Source: Bacteroidales bacterium UBA1179
Lineage (GTDB): Bacteria; Bacteroidota; Bacteroidia; Bacteroidales; Bacteroidaceae
Length of the DNA stretch: 5,861 nucleotides
Reading direction: 5' to 3'
Assembly: GCA_002309915.1 (NCBI GenBank)
Contig: DBYT01000125.1
Location: 5,582-11,442 of the forward strand
The notes beneath the pieces are model-generated. The model did not search any database. It worked only from the letters and a program-made list of their open reading frames with translations, and was not told where the DNA came from. Position numbers and translations under genes: made by a program. Of this stretch, positions 1-5,861 are shown piece after piece (within the stretch, counting starts at the first letter, position 1; each line of letters begins with the position of its first letter).

Positions 1-1382
1 AACAGCGCACCTGCAATACCGCTCATGAATATCAGCGGGATGAATATGGCGCAGGTAGTCAGCACCGAACTCAGCATGGGTGTGAACACCTCCTGGGTAC
101 CGTATACGCAGGCATCAGCCAAGGGCTCGCCCTTGGTCCAGCGTTGCGTGATGTTGTCAATCGTGATGATGGAGTTGTCCACCATCATACCCAGGCCAAG
201 CACCAGACCTGACAGAGATATGATGTTGATTGAGATATTCAGCACATAGAAGAACAGGAATGACAGTATCAGCGCCGTAGGAATGGTAATGACCACCAGC
301 AGCGGACTGCGGAAATCCTGCATAAAGAAGAATATGATCAGACAGGCAAACAGGGCACCGTAAATAAGGTTACGCACCATGTTGTTGATGGAGTAGTCCA
401 GGAGCTCCGTCTGGTCACGGGTTATCTCAAAGTTCAGGTCGGGATACTCACTCTCAAATGACTTCATCAGATCCTGGATACCGTCACGGAGTTCGGCCAT
501 ACGGGCATCGGACCGTTTGATTACAGCCATCGATATGCACTGCTCGCCGTCAGCCTTAACCATACCCTTGGCACGTTGCTGCTCCTCGCGGACCTCGGCC
601 AGCTCCTTGATCTGGTAGGTACGTCCGCCCAGTTTGAGCCATACGTTCTCCACATCCTCGCGTGTAACTACCTTTGACTCGAAACGCACGTTAAAACGAT
701 ACTCGCCGTCACGTATCGAGAGGTTTCCCAGAGTCACGTTGGCACTGTTTATGGCATTGCTCAGAGCATTCTCGTCAACGCCTATGGCACGCAGCTTCTC
801 CATATCAGGTATTATGAGCAACTGCGGGTATAGCACGCCCGATATATCCACCATCGCTACCTGAGGCAGCTGCTCCAGACGGCGTGTAATCACCTGACGG
901 CAGAAATCACTCATCTCCAGCAAACGGGTGCCGCCGGTGTGCTTTGAGTCCTTAAGCGAGACGTTTATAAAGAATGCCGGAATATCGGTAGCGCTGGCAC
1001 GGGCAATCATAGGACGCTCCTCACCTGCTCCCCAACCGCTTGTGGCACGGTCCACACGATCATTCACATCAATGAAAAGGAAATCGGCATCGGCCCCGTA
1101 CTCAAAGGTCATCTCAATCAGACCGCTACCGTCTTTGGCCGTACATACCATATCCTGCAGATGGGCCACCTGCGACAGTTGTGAACGCAGTCCGGCCATC
1201 AGTCCGTCATTCAGTTCTCGTGCGCTACGGTCGGGCGATGTCACCTGCACCGTAATCTGCGGCACATCAATGTCCGGCACCAGTGATACCGGCAGTTTAC
1301 GTATGGCCGCAATACCCAGCACCATGACTGCAATAAGCACCATGGTAACCGCAATGGGGCGTTTAATCAATCCCTTGAACAT
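1..1382 (-). CDS. RND efflux permease, inner-membrane pump (partial, N-terminal 460 residues)
   Basis: Proton-driven pump subunit of a tripartite efflux system (AcrB/HAE-like RND family). The ATG at 1382 lies 6 bases after the adaptor stop, and the frame stays open to base 1, so roughly the C-terminal half is outside the window (family members are usually about 1000-1050 residues). Visible order: a first transmembrane helix at about residues 10-28; the family segment LPVSLVPDIDVPQI at 30-43 opening the periplasmic porter domain; porter domain to about 330; then a helix cluster with TM2 at about 339-354, TM3 at 361-380, TM4 at 386-408 and TM5 starting near 437. TM4 carries GLGMMVDNSI, placing D402 at the AcrB D407 proton-relay position and N403 at the D408 position. 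An AGGAG overlaps the adaptor stop 9 bases before the ATG, suggesting coupled translation. The family call is secure. Substrate is unknown, and drug versus bile salt versus other export cannot be decided here. Confidence 0.96.
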   Translation of the reverse strand, partial: MFKGLIKRPIAVTMVLIAVMVLGIAAIRKLPVSLVPDIDVPQITVQVTSPDRSARELNDGLMAGLRSQLSQVAHLQDMVCTAKDGSGLIEMTFEYGADADFLFIDVNDRVDRATSGWGAGEERPMIARASATDIPAFFINVSLKDSKHTGGTRLLEMSDFCRQVITRRLEQLPQVAMVDISGVLYPQLLIIPDMEKLRAIGVDENALSNAINSANVTLGNLSIRDGEYRFNVRFESKVVTREDVENVWLKLGGRTYQIKELAEVREEQQRAKGMVKADGEQCISMAVIKRSDARMAELRDGIQDLMKSFESEYPDLNFEITRDQTELLDYSINNMVRNLIYGALFACLIIFFFMQDFRSPLLVVITIPTALILSFLFFYVLNISINIISLSGLVLGLGMMVDNSIITIDNITQRWTKGEPLADACVYGTQEVFTPMLSSVLTTCAIFIPLIFMSGIAGAL

Positions 1383-1396
1383 GGCTCGTTACTCCT
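1383..1396 (-). promoter_or_regulatory. Shine-Dalgarno-like AGGAG before the RND permease
   Basis: The adaptor's last codons (ATT CAG GAG TAA) contain CAGGAG, with 9 bases between GGAG and the permease ATG. Such sites are generally absent or unused in Bacteroidota, so it may be chance from the Gln-Glu codons, or it may help ribosomes restart at the permease. None of the other four starts has a comparable site. Confidence 0.4.
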
Positions 1397-2477
1397 GAAT
1401 AACCACCTCGGCGTCATCACCCAGATTCAAGTTACCACTGGTAATAATCAGGTCACCGATATTAAGGTCAGCACCACGGTCCTTGTTGGGCTCAACCACA
1501 TGCTCCATAGTGTTTGACATGATGACATTCACATATGTCCACAGGCTGTGTCCGGTCTCCGGATCTATGCGGAACAGCACCTCCATATTGTCACGAATAA
1601 CAACGGCGCTCTTGGGAACCACCATCTGATTGGGAACGCTGTTCTCGACAGTGATGCGAACATTCATTCCGTCCATCAGCTCATCGGCTCCGGGAACCTG
1701 TGCCGTTACGGCTATCTGACCGTTCTGGTCAACCGTGGGGTTGATTGATACAATAGATCCCTTTATTACCAGGTCATTGTTTACAAACGGTGATACCAGC
1801 ACCTGCTGGCCCACATGTACAAAACCGTACTCGGTCTCCAACACGCTGAACCGTACCAGGTAACGGCTGTCATCAATCAGGGTGCAGAACTGACCGCCCT
1901 GCTCGTAAACATGGCCCCTTACGCTTGCCACCTTACCGCTGAACGGAGCCTTAAGGTCGCACTGCTGGAATGTCCTCTCAGCATTCTCAAGCGCCATCTT
2001 GGAATCTATGAAACCAGTGTTGATATAGATAACGCGCTTCTGGTCGGCCGGTATATTGGCGGTATCGGCCAGTGTATAACCGTAATCCAGCAGACGGTCG
2101 GCCAGGTTCATCTCGGCCTTGTCAAAAGCCAGACGGGCCTGCTCCAACTGACGGCGCGGCTGCTCCTTGTCCAATGATGCCAGAATCTGACCCTTCTGCA
2201 CCTTCTGTCCGTCACGCACGTTAACCTGTGCAATGGGACCCTGTGCGCTGAACTGCACCGTAACTTTGCTCTGAGCCTCAAGTTTACCGTTGCAGATAAG
2301 CTGTTTGTTGAATGTCTTGAGCGCCAGCGGCTCAACGGTCACGATATTCTTATCGGCCTTGAAAGTGCCACGAGCCATCTCGGTGGTATCCTCCTGGGAC
2401 TCCTTATCTTTCTTACCCTTGCAGCCGCAAACAAGAGCTGCAACTACCAAAACACCAATAATTCTATATGCTTTCAT
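1389..2477 (-). CDS. RND efflux periplasmic adaptor (membrane-fusion lipoprotein)
   Basis: Bridges the RND permease to the outer-membrane channel from the periplasm. I chose the ATG at 2477 (362 residues): an in-frame TTG at 2486 would add only three residues, and the ATG gives a clean lipoprotein signal, with a hydrophobic stretch at residues 6-18 and lipobox V-C-G-C with the lipidated cysteine at C19, followed by a Lys-rich linker. First lipoyl-like half at about 68-105 (PIAQVNVRDGQKVQKGQIL at 81-99); helical hairpin at about 105-172, short for the family and containing a non-helical-looking stretch around 133-155; second lipoyl half with DLKAPFSGKV at 174-183. The beta-barrel domain follows (LMDGMNVRITVENSVP at 267-282), then a membrane-proximal domain ending with GDLIITSGNLNLGDDAEVVI. 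It lies 10 bases after tolC and 6 before the permease, so it is surely co-transcribed. Lipid anchoring, rather than a transmembrane helix, is common in this family. Family assignment is firm. Confidence 0.95.
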   Translation of the reverse strand: MKAYRIIGVLVVAALVCGCKGKKDKESQEDTTEMARGTFKADKNIVTVEPLALKTFNKQLICNGKLEAQSKVTVQFSAQGPIAQVNVRDGQKVQKGQILASLDKEQPRRQLEQARLAFDKAEMNLADRLLDYGYTLADTANIPADQKRVIYINTGFIDSKMALENAERTFQQCDLKAPFSGKVASVRGHVYEQGGQFCTLIDDSRYLVRFSVLETEYGFVHVGQQVLVSPFVNNDLVIKGSIVSINPTVDQNGQIAVTAQVPGADELMDGMNVRITVENSVPNQMVVPKSAVVIRDNMEVLFRIDPETGHSLWTYVNVIMSNTMEHVVEPNKDRGADLNIGDLIITSGNLNLGDDAEVVIQE

Positions 2478-2487
2478 AATTCTCAAT

Positions 2488-3987
2488 TTACTTAATCAGT
2501 TTGTCAAATTCGGCACTAATGTCAGTCCCTGATACATAGTCATAAAGCGTAGTACGGCGAATCTCAAAGTAGTAATTCCAGAAACTCGCCACATTATTCA
2601 CATAACTGCTCAGCGCATTGTCACGCTTCTCCTTAAGCTGATCCAACTGGGTCACGGTCATTGATCCGCTGCCAAAGTTCTGCAAAGCCAGTTGGTAACT
2701 GTCCTCGGCCAGTTGGGCGGCACGCGCCGAAATCTCACACTGGCTGCGCTGGTTGTTGAACTGCATAACCTGTGTAAGCAGATTCTGACGCTTGTCAATC
2801 ATGGACTGCTCCAACTGGTTTCGGGTAGTCAGCGCCTGGGCCTCGGCCATACGTACACGACCGCGTGCCAGACCCCAGTCAACAATAGGAATTGAGAGAG
2901 AAACACCTATCTGCTCACTCTCTTGCAGTTGTACAAACGTCCTATTCAAATCATCGCCTGATCCCGACAGACCAAAATTAGCCCTGATGCTGGCCGATAG
3001 TCCGCGGTTGGCCTTGGCCTGTGCAACGCTGCTCTCAGTCTGGATGTAACTTATCTCCTGATTCAGGCTGAATGACGAATTCTGGAGAGCACGCTCCAGA
3101 ACATCATCATAATCAAGTGTAATATCCGGGATATTATAGTCAATAATAAGGTTCAGTTCAGTATCCTCGGTATAACCTATATAAGAGCACAGGCGGTTAA
3201 GAGATGTCCTGAGGTTGACCTTCCTGGTACTGAGTGAAAGCGAGTCCATGAGCATGCTTGACTCAATCTGCATCAACTGGTCACGTGTAATGGTACCCAT
3301 TGCAAAACGGGTCTGAGCGGCCTCAAACAGACGCTTGCTGTCATCAAAACTCTTTACGGCACGCTCATAATCCTCTTTGGTGCTCACATAATTCCAGAAA
3401 TATGATACAGCCGTCTGGTTAACCTGCTCCATACTCTCTATATACTGACGCTTGGCCAGTTCATAGTTCTTGGGCTCAGTCTTGCGGCTCCACTTAAAGC
3501 GGTTATAACCCCAAAGACTCTGTGTATAAGAGAGATTGACCGGCGATGCAACATAAGTGGTATTACGATTCGGGCTGTACTGGTCCAGACGTCTCATTGA
3601 GGTTGTAAGAGAAAGGGTACCGCCTGTCCATGGAACATTCTGGCTCACAAACAGTCTTGCCGAATTATTCATATTGTAGTTGTTGCGGTAGTAAATGGCG
3701 CCCGATTGAGCATCCTGCAAAGCCACAAGTGAACGGTCAAACTGGACCAGATCAGCACTAAGATTAAGAGATGGGAGCAACTCGGCCTTGAATGAGCGGT
3801 AACTCCAGTACCTGGAGGCAAAGGTATTGCGGTTACTCATGGCAGCAATGGAGTGCTCCTGAGCCAGTTCCACCACCTGTTGCATGTTAAGTGTCCTGGG
3901 TACAATCACCTGCGCCTCGCACACTCCGCTCACCATAAGAACGGCGCACAAAAGGACTCCTTTGGAAAGGGACTTGAATTGAAACAT
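2488..3987 (-). CDS. TolC-family outer-membrane efflux channel
   Basis: Outer-membrane exit duct of the pump encoded downstream. I chose the ATG at 3987 (499 residues). An in-frame TTG four codons upstream (3999) lies inside the conserved leader and is less likely. Residues 1-25 are a signal peptide of the ordinary type (VCEA before Q26); C23 is not in a good lipobox, so I do not call it a lipoprotein. Two outer-membrane efflux (OEP) repeats follow, as expected for the family: the first at about 33-225, with the helix-entry motif RFAMGTITRDQLMQIES at 227-243, and the second at about 293-475, with LSIPIVDWGLARGRVRMAEA at 364-383 and the matching helix motif LALQNFGSGSMTVTQLDQLKE at 433-453 (approximate). 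Length is normal for Bacteroidota TolC homologues. It is the first of the three pump genes. Its 5' end, including the first seven codons, is a near copy of that of the lipoprotein gene at 5702. Confidence 0.96.
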   Translation of the reverse strand: MFQFKSLSKGVLLCAVLMVSGVCEAQVIVPRTLNMQQVVELAQEHSIAAMSNRNTFASRYWSYRSFKAELLPSLNLSADLVQFDRSLVALQDAQSGAIYYRNNYNMNNSARLFVSQNVPWTGGTLSLTTSMRRLDQYSPNRNTTYVASPVNLSYTQSLWGYNRFKWSRKTEPKNYELAKRQYIESMEQVNQTAVSYFWNYVSTKEDYERAVKSFDDSKRLFEAAQTRFAMGTITRDQLMQIESSMLMDSLSLSTRKVNLRTSLNRLCSYIGYTEDTELNLIIDYNIPDITLDYDDVLERALQNSSFSLNQEISYIQTESSVAQAKANRGLSASIRANFGLSGSGDDLNRTFVQLQESEQIGVSLSIPIVDWGLARGRVRMAEAQALTTRNQLEQSMIDKRQNLLTQVMQFNNQRSQCEISARAAQLAEDSYQLALQNFGSGSMTVTQLDQLKEKRDNALSSYVNNVASFWNYYFEIRRTTLYDYVSGTDISAEFDKLIK

Positions 3988-4051
3988 GTCTGCAAACAAA
4001 GTTTCTGGTTAATAAATGGGTTAACAGCGCGAATATAGTCATTTTGTATGA
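3967..4051 (-). repeat. Duplicated 5' module, copy at tolC
   Basis: This 85-base segment runs from the last codons of the DUF1573 gene through the intergenic leader into codon 7 of tolC. It matches 5682-5765 at 68 of 85 aligned columns by hand count, with a single one-base gap. Longest shared blocks on the plus strand are GCGAATATA, TCATTTTG, GTTAAC and CTGCAAAC. Similarity stops on both sides: beyond 4051 and past codon 7 I see no alignment. Confidence 0.85.
4030..4037 (-). promoter_or_regulatory. Probable -7 element driving tolC and the pump genes
   Basis: TATATTCG on the minus strand fits TAnnTTTG at all but one fixed base. It sits directly after the DUF1573 stop codon (4041-4039), about 43 bases before the tolC ATG. 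No TTTG is present 18-21 bases upstream, so the -33 box is missing or replaced; the conserved ACAAAATGA just upstream may contribute. This would be an internal promoter allowing pump expression independent of DUF1573. Confidence 0.55.
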
Positions 4052-4410
4052 CCTTTCACCGCTATAGTCATGAAATCTTCGGCACCCGATGCCTGGACAT
4101 ATACATATTTAATGAACTCGCCCTCCGACTCAACCGCAACTTTAACCTCCAGCTTGCCGCACTCACGGGGCTGAAGTCTCATTGTATTGGAACTGACGGT
4201 TGTACAATCACACTCGGGCAAAAATGAAATGGCCAGTTGCTCTTTCTGGTTGTTGCGGAAAGTAAACGATGCCTTTACCGAATCCCCCACATGGGCCTGA
4301 CCTACATCCACCATCTCCCTACGCACCGAGAATGCACCGGCAGAATCATAGCATCCCACCAGCAAGGGCACGGCAAAAACCGCCATCATGAGTTTTAGAT
4401 AATTCTTCAT
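4039..4410 (-). CDS. Small DUF1573-family lipoprotein
   Basis: A 123-residue secreted protein with one DUF1573 domain; the molecular role of this family is not established. The ATG at 4410 gives a signal peptide ending in lipobox L-V-G-C, with C20 lipidated, so it should be anchored in the cell envelope. The DUF1573 pattern is clear: a phase like FTFRNNQKEQLAI at residues 49-61, the family's C-x-C-T motif as CDCT (C67, C69), then LQPRECGKLEVKVAVESEGEF with the usual Gly-rich turn, and a closing strand IAVKG. The fold is expected to be an Ig-like beta sandwich. It has its own near-consensus promoter upstream and ends 51 bases before tolC with no terminator between, so it may be read through into the pump operon. 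Whether it assists the pump is inference only. It is short compared with many DUF1573 proteins, which often carry longer C-terminal regions. Confidence 0.88.
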   Translation of the reverse strand: MKNYLKLMMAVFAVPLLVGCYDSAGAFSVRREMVDVGQAHVGDSVKASFTFRNNQKEQLAISFLPECDCTTVSSNTMRLQPRECGKLEVKVAVESEGEFIKYVYVQASGAEDFMTIAVKGHTK

Positions 4411-4444
4411 ACGACTATTGAAAATTAGGTTAATTGGGTTGATG

Positions 4445-4475
4445 CAAAATTAGATCACAGTATTTACAAGGCAAA
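4445..4475 (-). promoter_or_regulatory. Bacteroides-type promoter of the DUF1573 gene
   Basis: On the minus strand TTTG (4475-4472) is followed by exactly 19 bases and then TAATTTTG (4452-4445). This fits the Bacteroidota sigma-ABfr consensus TTTG / TAnnTTTG in both boxes and in spacing. Transcription would begin a few bases past 4445, giving a leader of roughly 25-30 bases before the ATG at 4410. The TTTG is the end of the upstream terminator's T-run. Confidence 0.8.
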
Positions 4476-4510
4476 AAAAACGGGGCTGTTTCTATCTGAC
4501 AGTCCCGTTT
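4473..4510 (-). terminator. Intrinsic terminator of the propeller lipoprotein gene
   Basis: Two 12-base arms, 4499-4510 and 4478-4489, pair around a 9-base loop; the only mismatch is an A-C pair in minus-strand RNA (a G-U pair on the other strand). The GC-rich core is followed on the minus strand by eight T residues (4480-4473), the layout of a rho-independent terminator reading leftward. It lies 58 bases after the stop at 4569. There is no T-run on the plus-strand side, so it should act in one direction only. Confidence 0.88.
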
Positions 4511-4568
4511 ACTAACATCTGATAATCAAATCATTATAATTAAAACGTCAATTGTTTTTCTGACACTG

Positions 4569-5702
4569 TTATTTTTGTATTCCCGCAATTACGTCTTGCA
4601 TATCAAATCTATACATTATATTCTCAATCATATCCATTCCGTACATAGTCATGGTGTTACTGTCATAGGAGATACAATGCACTTCTTTACCCAGTTTGAC
4701 GGATCTTTTAAAATTGCCGTCCCAATCAAAAATAATCAGCTCCGGACAAACCTTACCACCCTCTTCAACATCGGTACAGTAATCTCCGGCAGTATACAGG
4801 ATCATAATGAATGATTCAGCACAGAAAGGATCTCCAAAATGATCCGGCAGTTTTCTTCCTTCATGCATCAGTACATAATCTTCACCGACGGTAGATGTAG
4901 GCGATATATAATCATCAAAAGACAATGAACCCTTCTGATGAACCGCAAAATACCTGTCGTTGTCTATGTCCATGAATAGTACATAATCCATAAAAAAGAA
5001 AGGCTGGACTACCATATTCCGGGATGGATGTTTATACATAGCACCATGGTAAAAGAGAAGTGCATCTGAATAATTGTCAAGCTTCATCATTTTAGGATAC
5101 ATATCAATTCTTTTACCCTCCTCATCCCCATTGCGTTTGACCTCAAAATATGGAGGTTCTATTACTTCGCTGTTTATAAGATCACGTTGTGCTGTAAAAA
5201 ACTCCAAAGTGCGATTGATGTCATTGTCAAGCAGAGTGTAGTATATTGAACTACACTGCCTTACATCCCCTACAACCGCTCTATTCTTCTTCAGAGATTC
5301 AGTGATATTAATCATCTTAATTGCCGATCTCTGCTCGGCCAATGGAAGAAGGATGTCCCCATTGGGATCTTTGAATACCTGATGAGAAATCATCCTGGGA
5401 CCAATAATCTCATATTTTGCCCTTCCCTTTCCGCAAAAACGCCCCAACAAACGTCCATCGTTAGCAGAATAAACCAGAAGTTGGGCCGATTCATCATCAG
5501 TCAGGAACAAGAACAGCGAATCACACATAGTAAAATCCTGCAATCCCAACGGCAATGAAATATCAACCGGTTCGCCATCAATCAACGTGTCGGATTTATT
5601 CACAAAGTCAATTTCCTTAACCTCATAAGCAAAGTGCCTCTTACAAGAAATAAGTGAGCATAGAAGTAAAAAGAATGTGAGAAAGGACCTGAATCCAAAC
5701 AT
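4569..5702 (-). CDS. BF3164/TolB-like six-bladed beta-propeller lipoprotein
   Basis: A 377-residue envelope lipoprotein of a family expanded in gut Bacteroidota; function unknown. The ATG at 5702 starts a signal peptide with a very hydrophobic core and lipobox L-I-S-C (C20). The rest looks like a beta-propeller: blade-type strands such as LFLFLTDDESAQLLVYSAND followed by GRLLGRFCGKGRAKYEIIGP, a degenerate version of the family's 'G-x-x-L-x-x-F-G-x-x-G-x-G-P-x-E-F' turn, and near the C terminus PELIIFDWDGNFKRSVKLG, then the closing strand MTMYGMDMIENIMYRFDM. Genes of this family often sit beside short NVEALA-type peptides; none is seen in this window. It is a single-gene unit here, ended by the terminator at 4473-4510. 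Coding sequence is more AT-rich than most of the pump genes. Its leader and first seven codons closely match those of tolC. Family call is by pattern, not by search. Confidence 0.82.
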   Translation of the reverse strand: MFGFRSFLTFFLLLCSLISCKRHFAYEVKEIDFVNKSDTLIDGEPVDISLPLGLQDFTMCDSLFLFLTDDESAQLLVYSANDGRLLGRFCGKGRAKYEIIGPRMISHQVFKDPNGDILLPLAEQRSAIKMINITESLKKNRAVVGDVRQCSSIYYTLLDNDINRTLEFFTAQRDLINSEVIEPPYFEVKRNGDEEGKRIDMYPKMMKLDNYSDALLFYHGAMYKHPSRNMVVQPFFFMDYVLFMDIDNDRYFAVHQKGSLSFDDYISPTSTVGEDYVLMHEGRKLPDHFGDPFCAESFIMILYTAGDYCTDVEEGGKVCPELIIFDWDGNFKRSVKLGKEVHCISYDSNTMTMYGMDMIENIMYRFDMQDVIAGIQK

Positions 5703-5765
5703 GACTGCAAACGGAGTTTATTGTTAGTAAAAAGTTAACTGTGCGAATATATTCATTTTGTGTGA
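5682..5765 (-). repeat. Duplicated 5' module, copy at propeller lipoprotein
   Basis: Partner of 3967-4051. It contains the presumed -7 element, the full leader, the ATG and the first seven codons (MFGFRSF here, MFQFKSL in tolC). In the coding part 17 of 21 bases agree, so the match is not confined to a core promoter. Confidence 0.85.
5744..5751 (-). promoter_or_regulatory. Probable -7 element of the propeller lipoprotein gene
   Basis: The same TATATTCG octamer occurs at the same distance (within one base) from the ATG at 5702 as in the tolC copy. As there, no TTTG is found at the usual upstream spacing. Conservation between the two copies is the main support. Confidence 0.55.
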
Positions 5766-5861
5766 TACACAGGCAGAAAATTCTTCTTTCGATAATTATT
5801 TCCTGCATCCAAGACAACCAATACTCTAGACAAAACCATGCCTTTTAATTAATCCTTAACC
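5766..5861. other. AT-rich intergenic edge, no gene recognised
   Basis: The 96 bases upstream of the duplicated module hold no gene I can support. A 28-codon minus-strand reading frame (ATG at 5839, TGA at 5753) exists but has no recognisable family, and a stop lies in frame just before its ATG. No terminator hairpin or TTTG/TAnnTTTG pair is evident. Confidence 0.5.

Noticed and set aside
928..1398. 156-codon open frame on the plus strand
   Set aside because: It lies antisense to the RND permease and adaptor end, its product is Ser/Arg-rich low-information sequence with no family pattern, and the minus frame is unmistakably RND. Other plus-strand frames over the pump genes (for example 1815-2177, 2290-2532, 2792-3049, 4575-4814) are rejected for the same reason.
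2108..2335. 75-codon minus-strand frame inside the adaptor
   Set aside because: Arg-rich product in another frame of a well-supported adaptor gene; a shadow frame.
2478..2486. TTG start for the adaptor
   Set aside because: It adds only three residues before an ATG that already gives a complete lipoprotein signal peptide.
3988..3999. TTG start for tolC four codons upstream
   Set aside because: It would turn part of the conserved leader into coding sequence, and the other copy of the leader starts at the aligned ATG (5702).
4569..5702. Horizontal transfer of the propeller gene because it is AT-rich
   Set aside because: Hand counts on single 60-base lines give 22 G+C at 5041-5100 against 39 at 541-600, but tolC itself ranges from 20 (3121-3180) to 39 (2701-2760), so the contrast is not informative.
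5753..5839. 28-codon minus-strand frame as a small gene
   Set aside because: Too short to support, no signal peptide or family pattern, no promoter found; kept only as a note on the duplicated module.
1..5861. CRISPR array, tRNA or rRNA gene, insertion sequence, phage or defence genes
   Set aside because: No regularly spaced repeats, cloverleaf-like segment, transposase or terminal inverted repeats were seen; the five genes fill nearly all the window.

Overview
The window reads as chromosomal DNA from a member of the Bacteroidota, most likely Bacteroidales (Bacteroides/Prevotella-like). The grounds are a DUF1573 lipoprotein, a BF3164/TolB-like six-bladed beta-propeller lipoprotein, a near-consensus Bacteroides-type promoter (TTTG, 19 bases, TAnnTTTG), and mostly absent Shine-Dalgarno sites. 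Five genes are recognisable, all on the minus strand, so transcription runs right to left. The last one is cut by the left edge.

In order of transcription: a 377-residue propeller lipoprotein (5702-4569) is followed by an intrinsic terminator (4510-4473). The terminator's T-run merges into the -33 element of the promoter for a small DUF1573 lipoprotein (4410-4039). After a 51-base gap come the three parts of a tripartite RND efflux pump: a TolC-family outer-membrane channel (3987-2488), a lipoprotein periplasmic adaptor (2477-1389), and the N-terminal 460 residues of an RND inner-membrane permease (1382-1, incomplete). Gaps of 10 and 6 bases between the pump genes show a tight operon. No terminator is visible between the DUF1573 gene and tolC, so DUF1573 may be co-transcribed with the pump, with a second promoter at its stop codon.

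The pump should work as a unit: the permease uses the proton gradient to bind and move substrates, the adaptor bridges it to the channel, and the channel opens through the outer membrane. Neither the substrate nor a local regulator gene can be identified.

The main unexplained signal is an approximately 85-base segment present twice, once at the start of tolC and once at the start of the propeller lipoprotein gene, about 80% identical by hand alignment. It spans the presumed -7 promoter element, the whole 5' leader, the start codon and the first seven codons. Unrelated genes sharing promoter, leader and first codons suggests a duplicated or captured expression module, or a shared post-transcriptional control region. 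Otherwise the gene content is of known families; I did not find a clear new multi-gene system.
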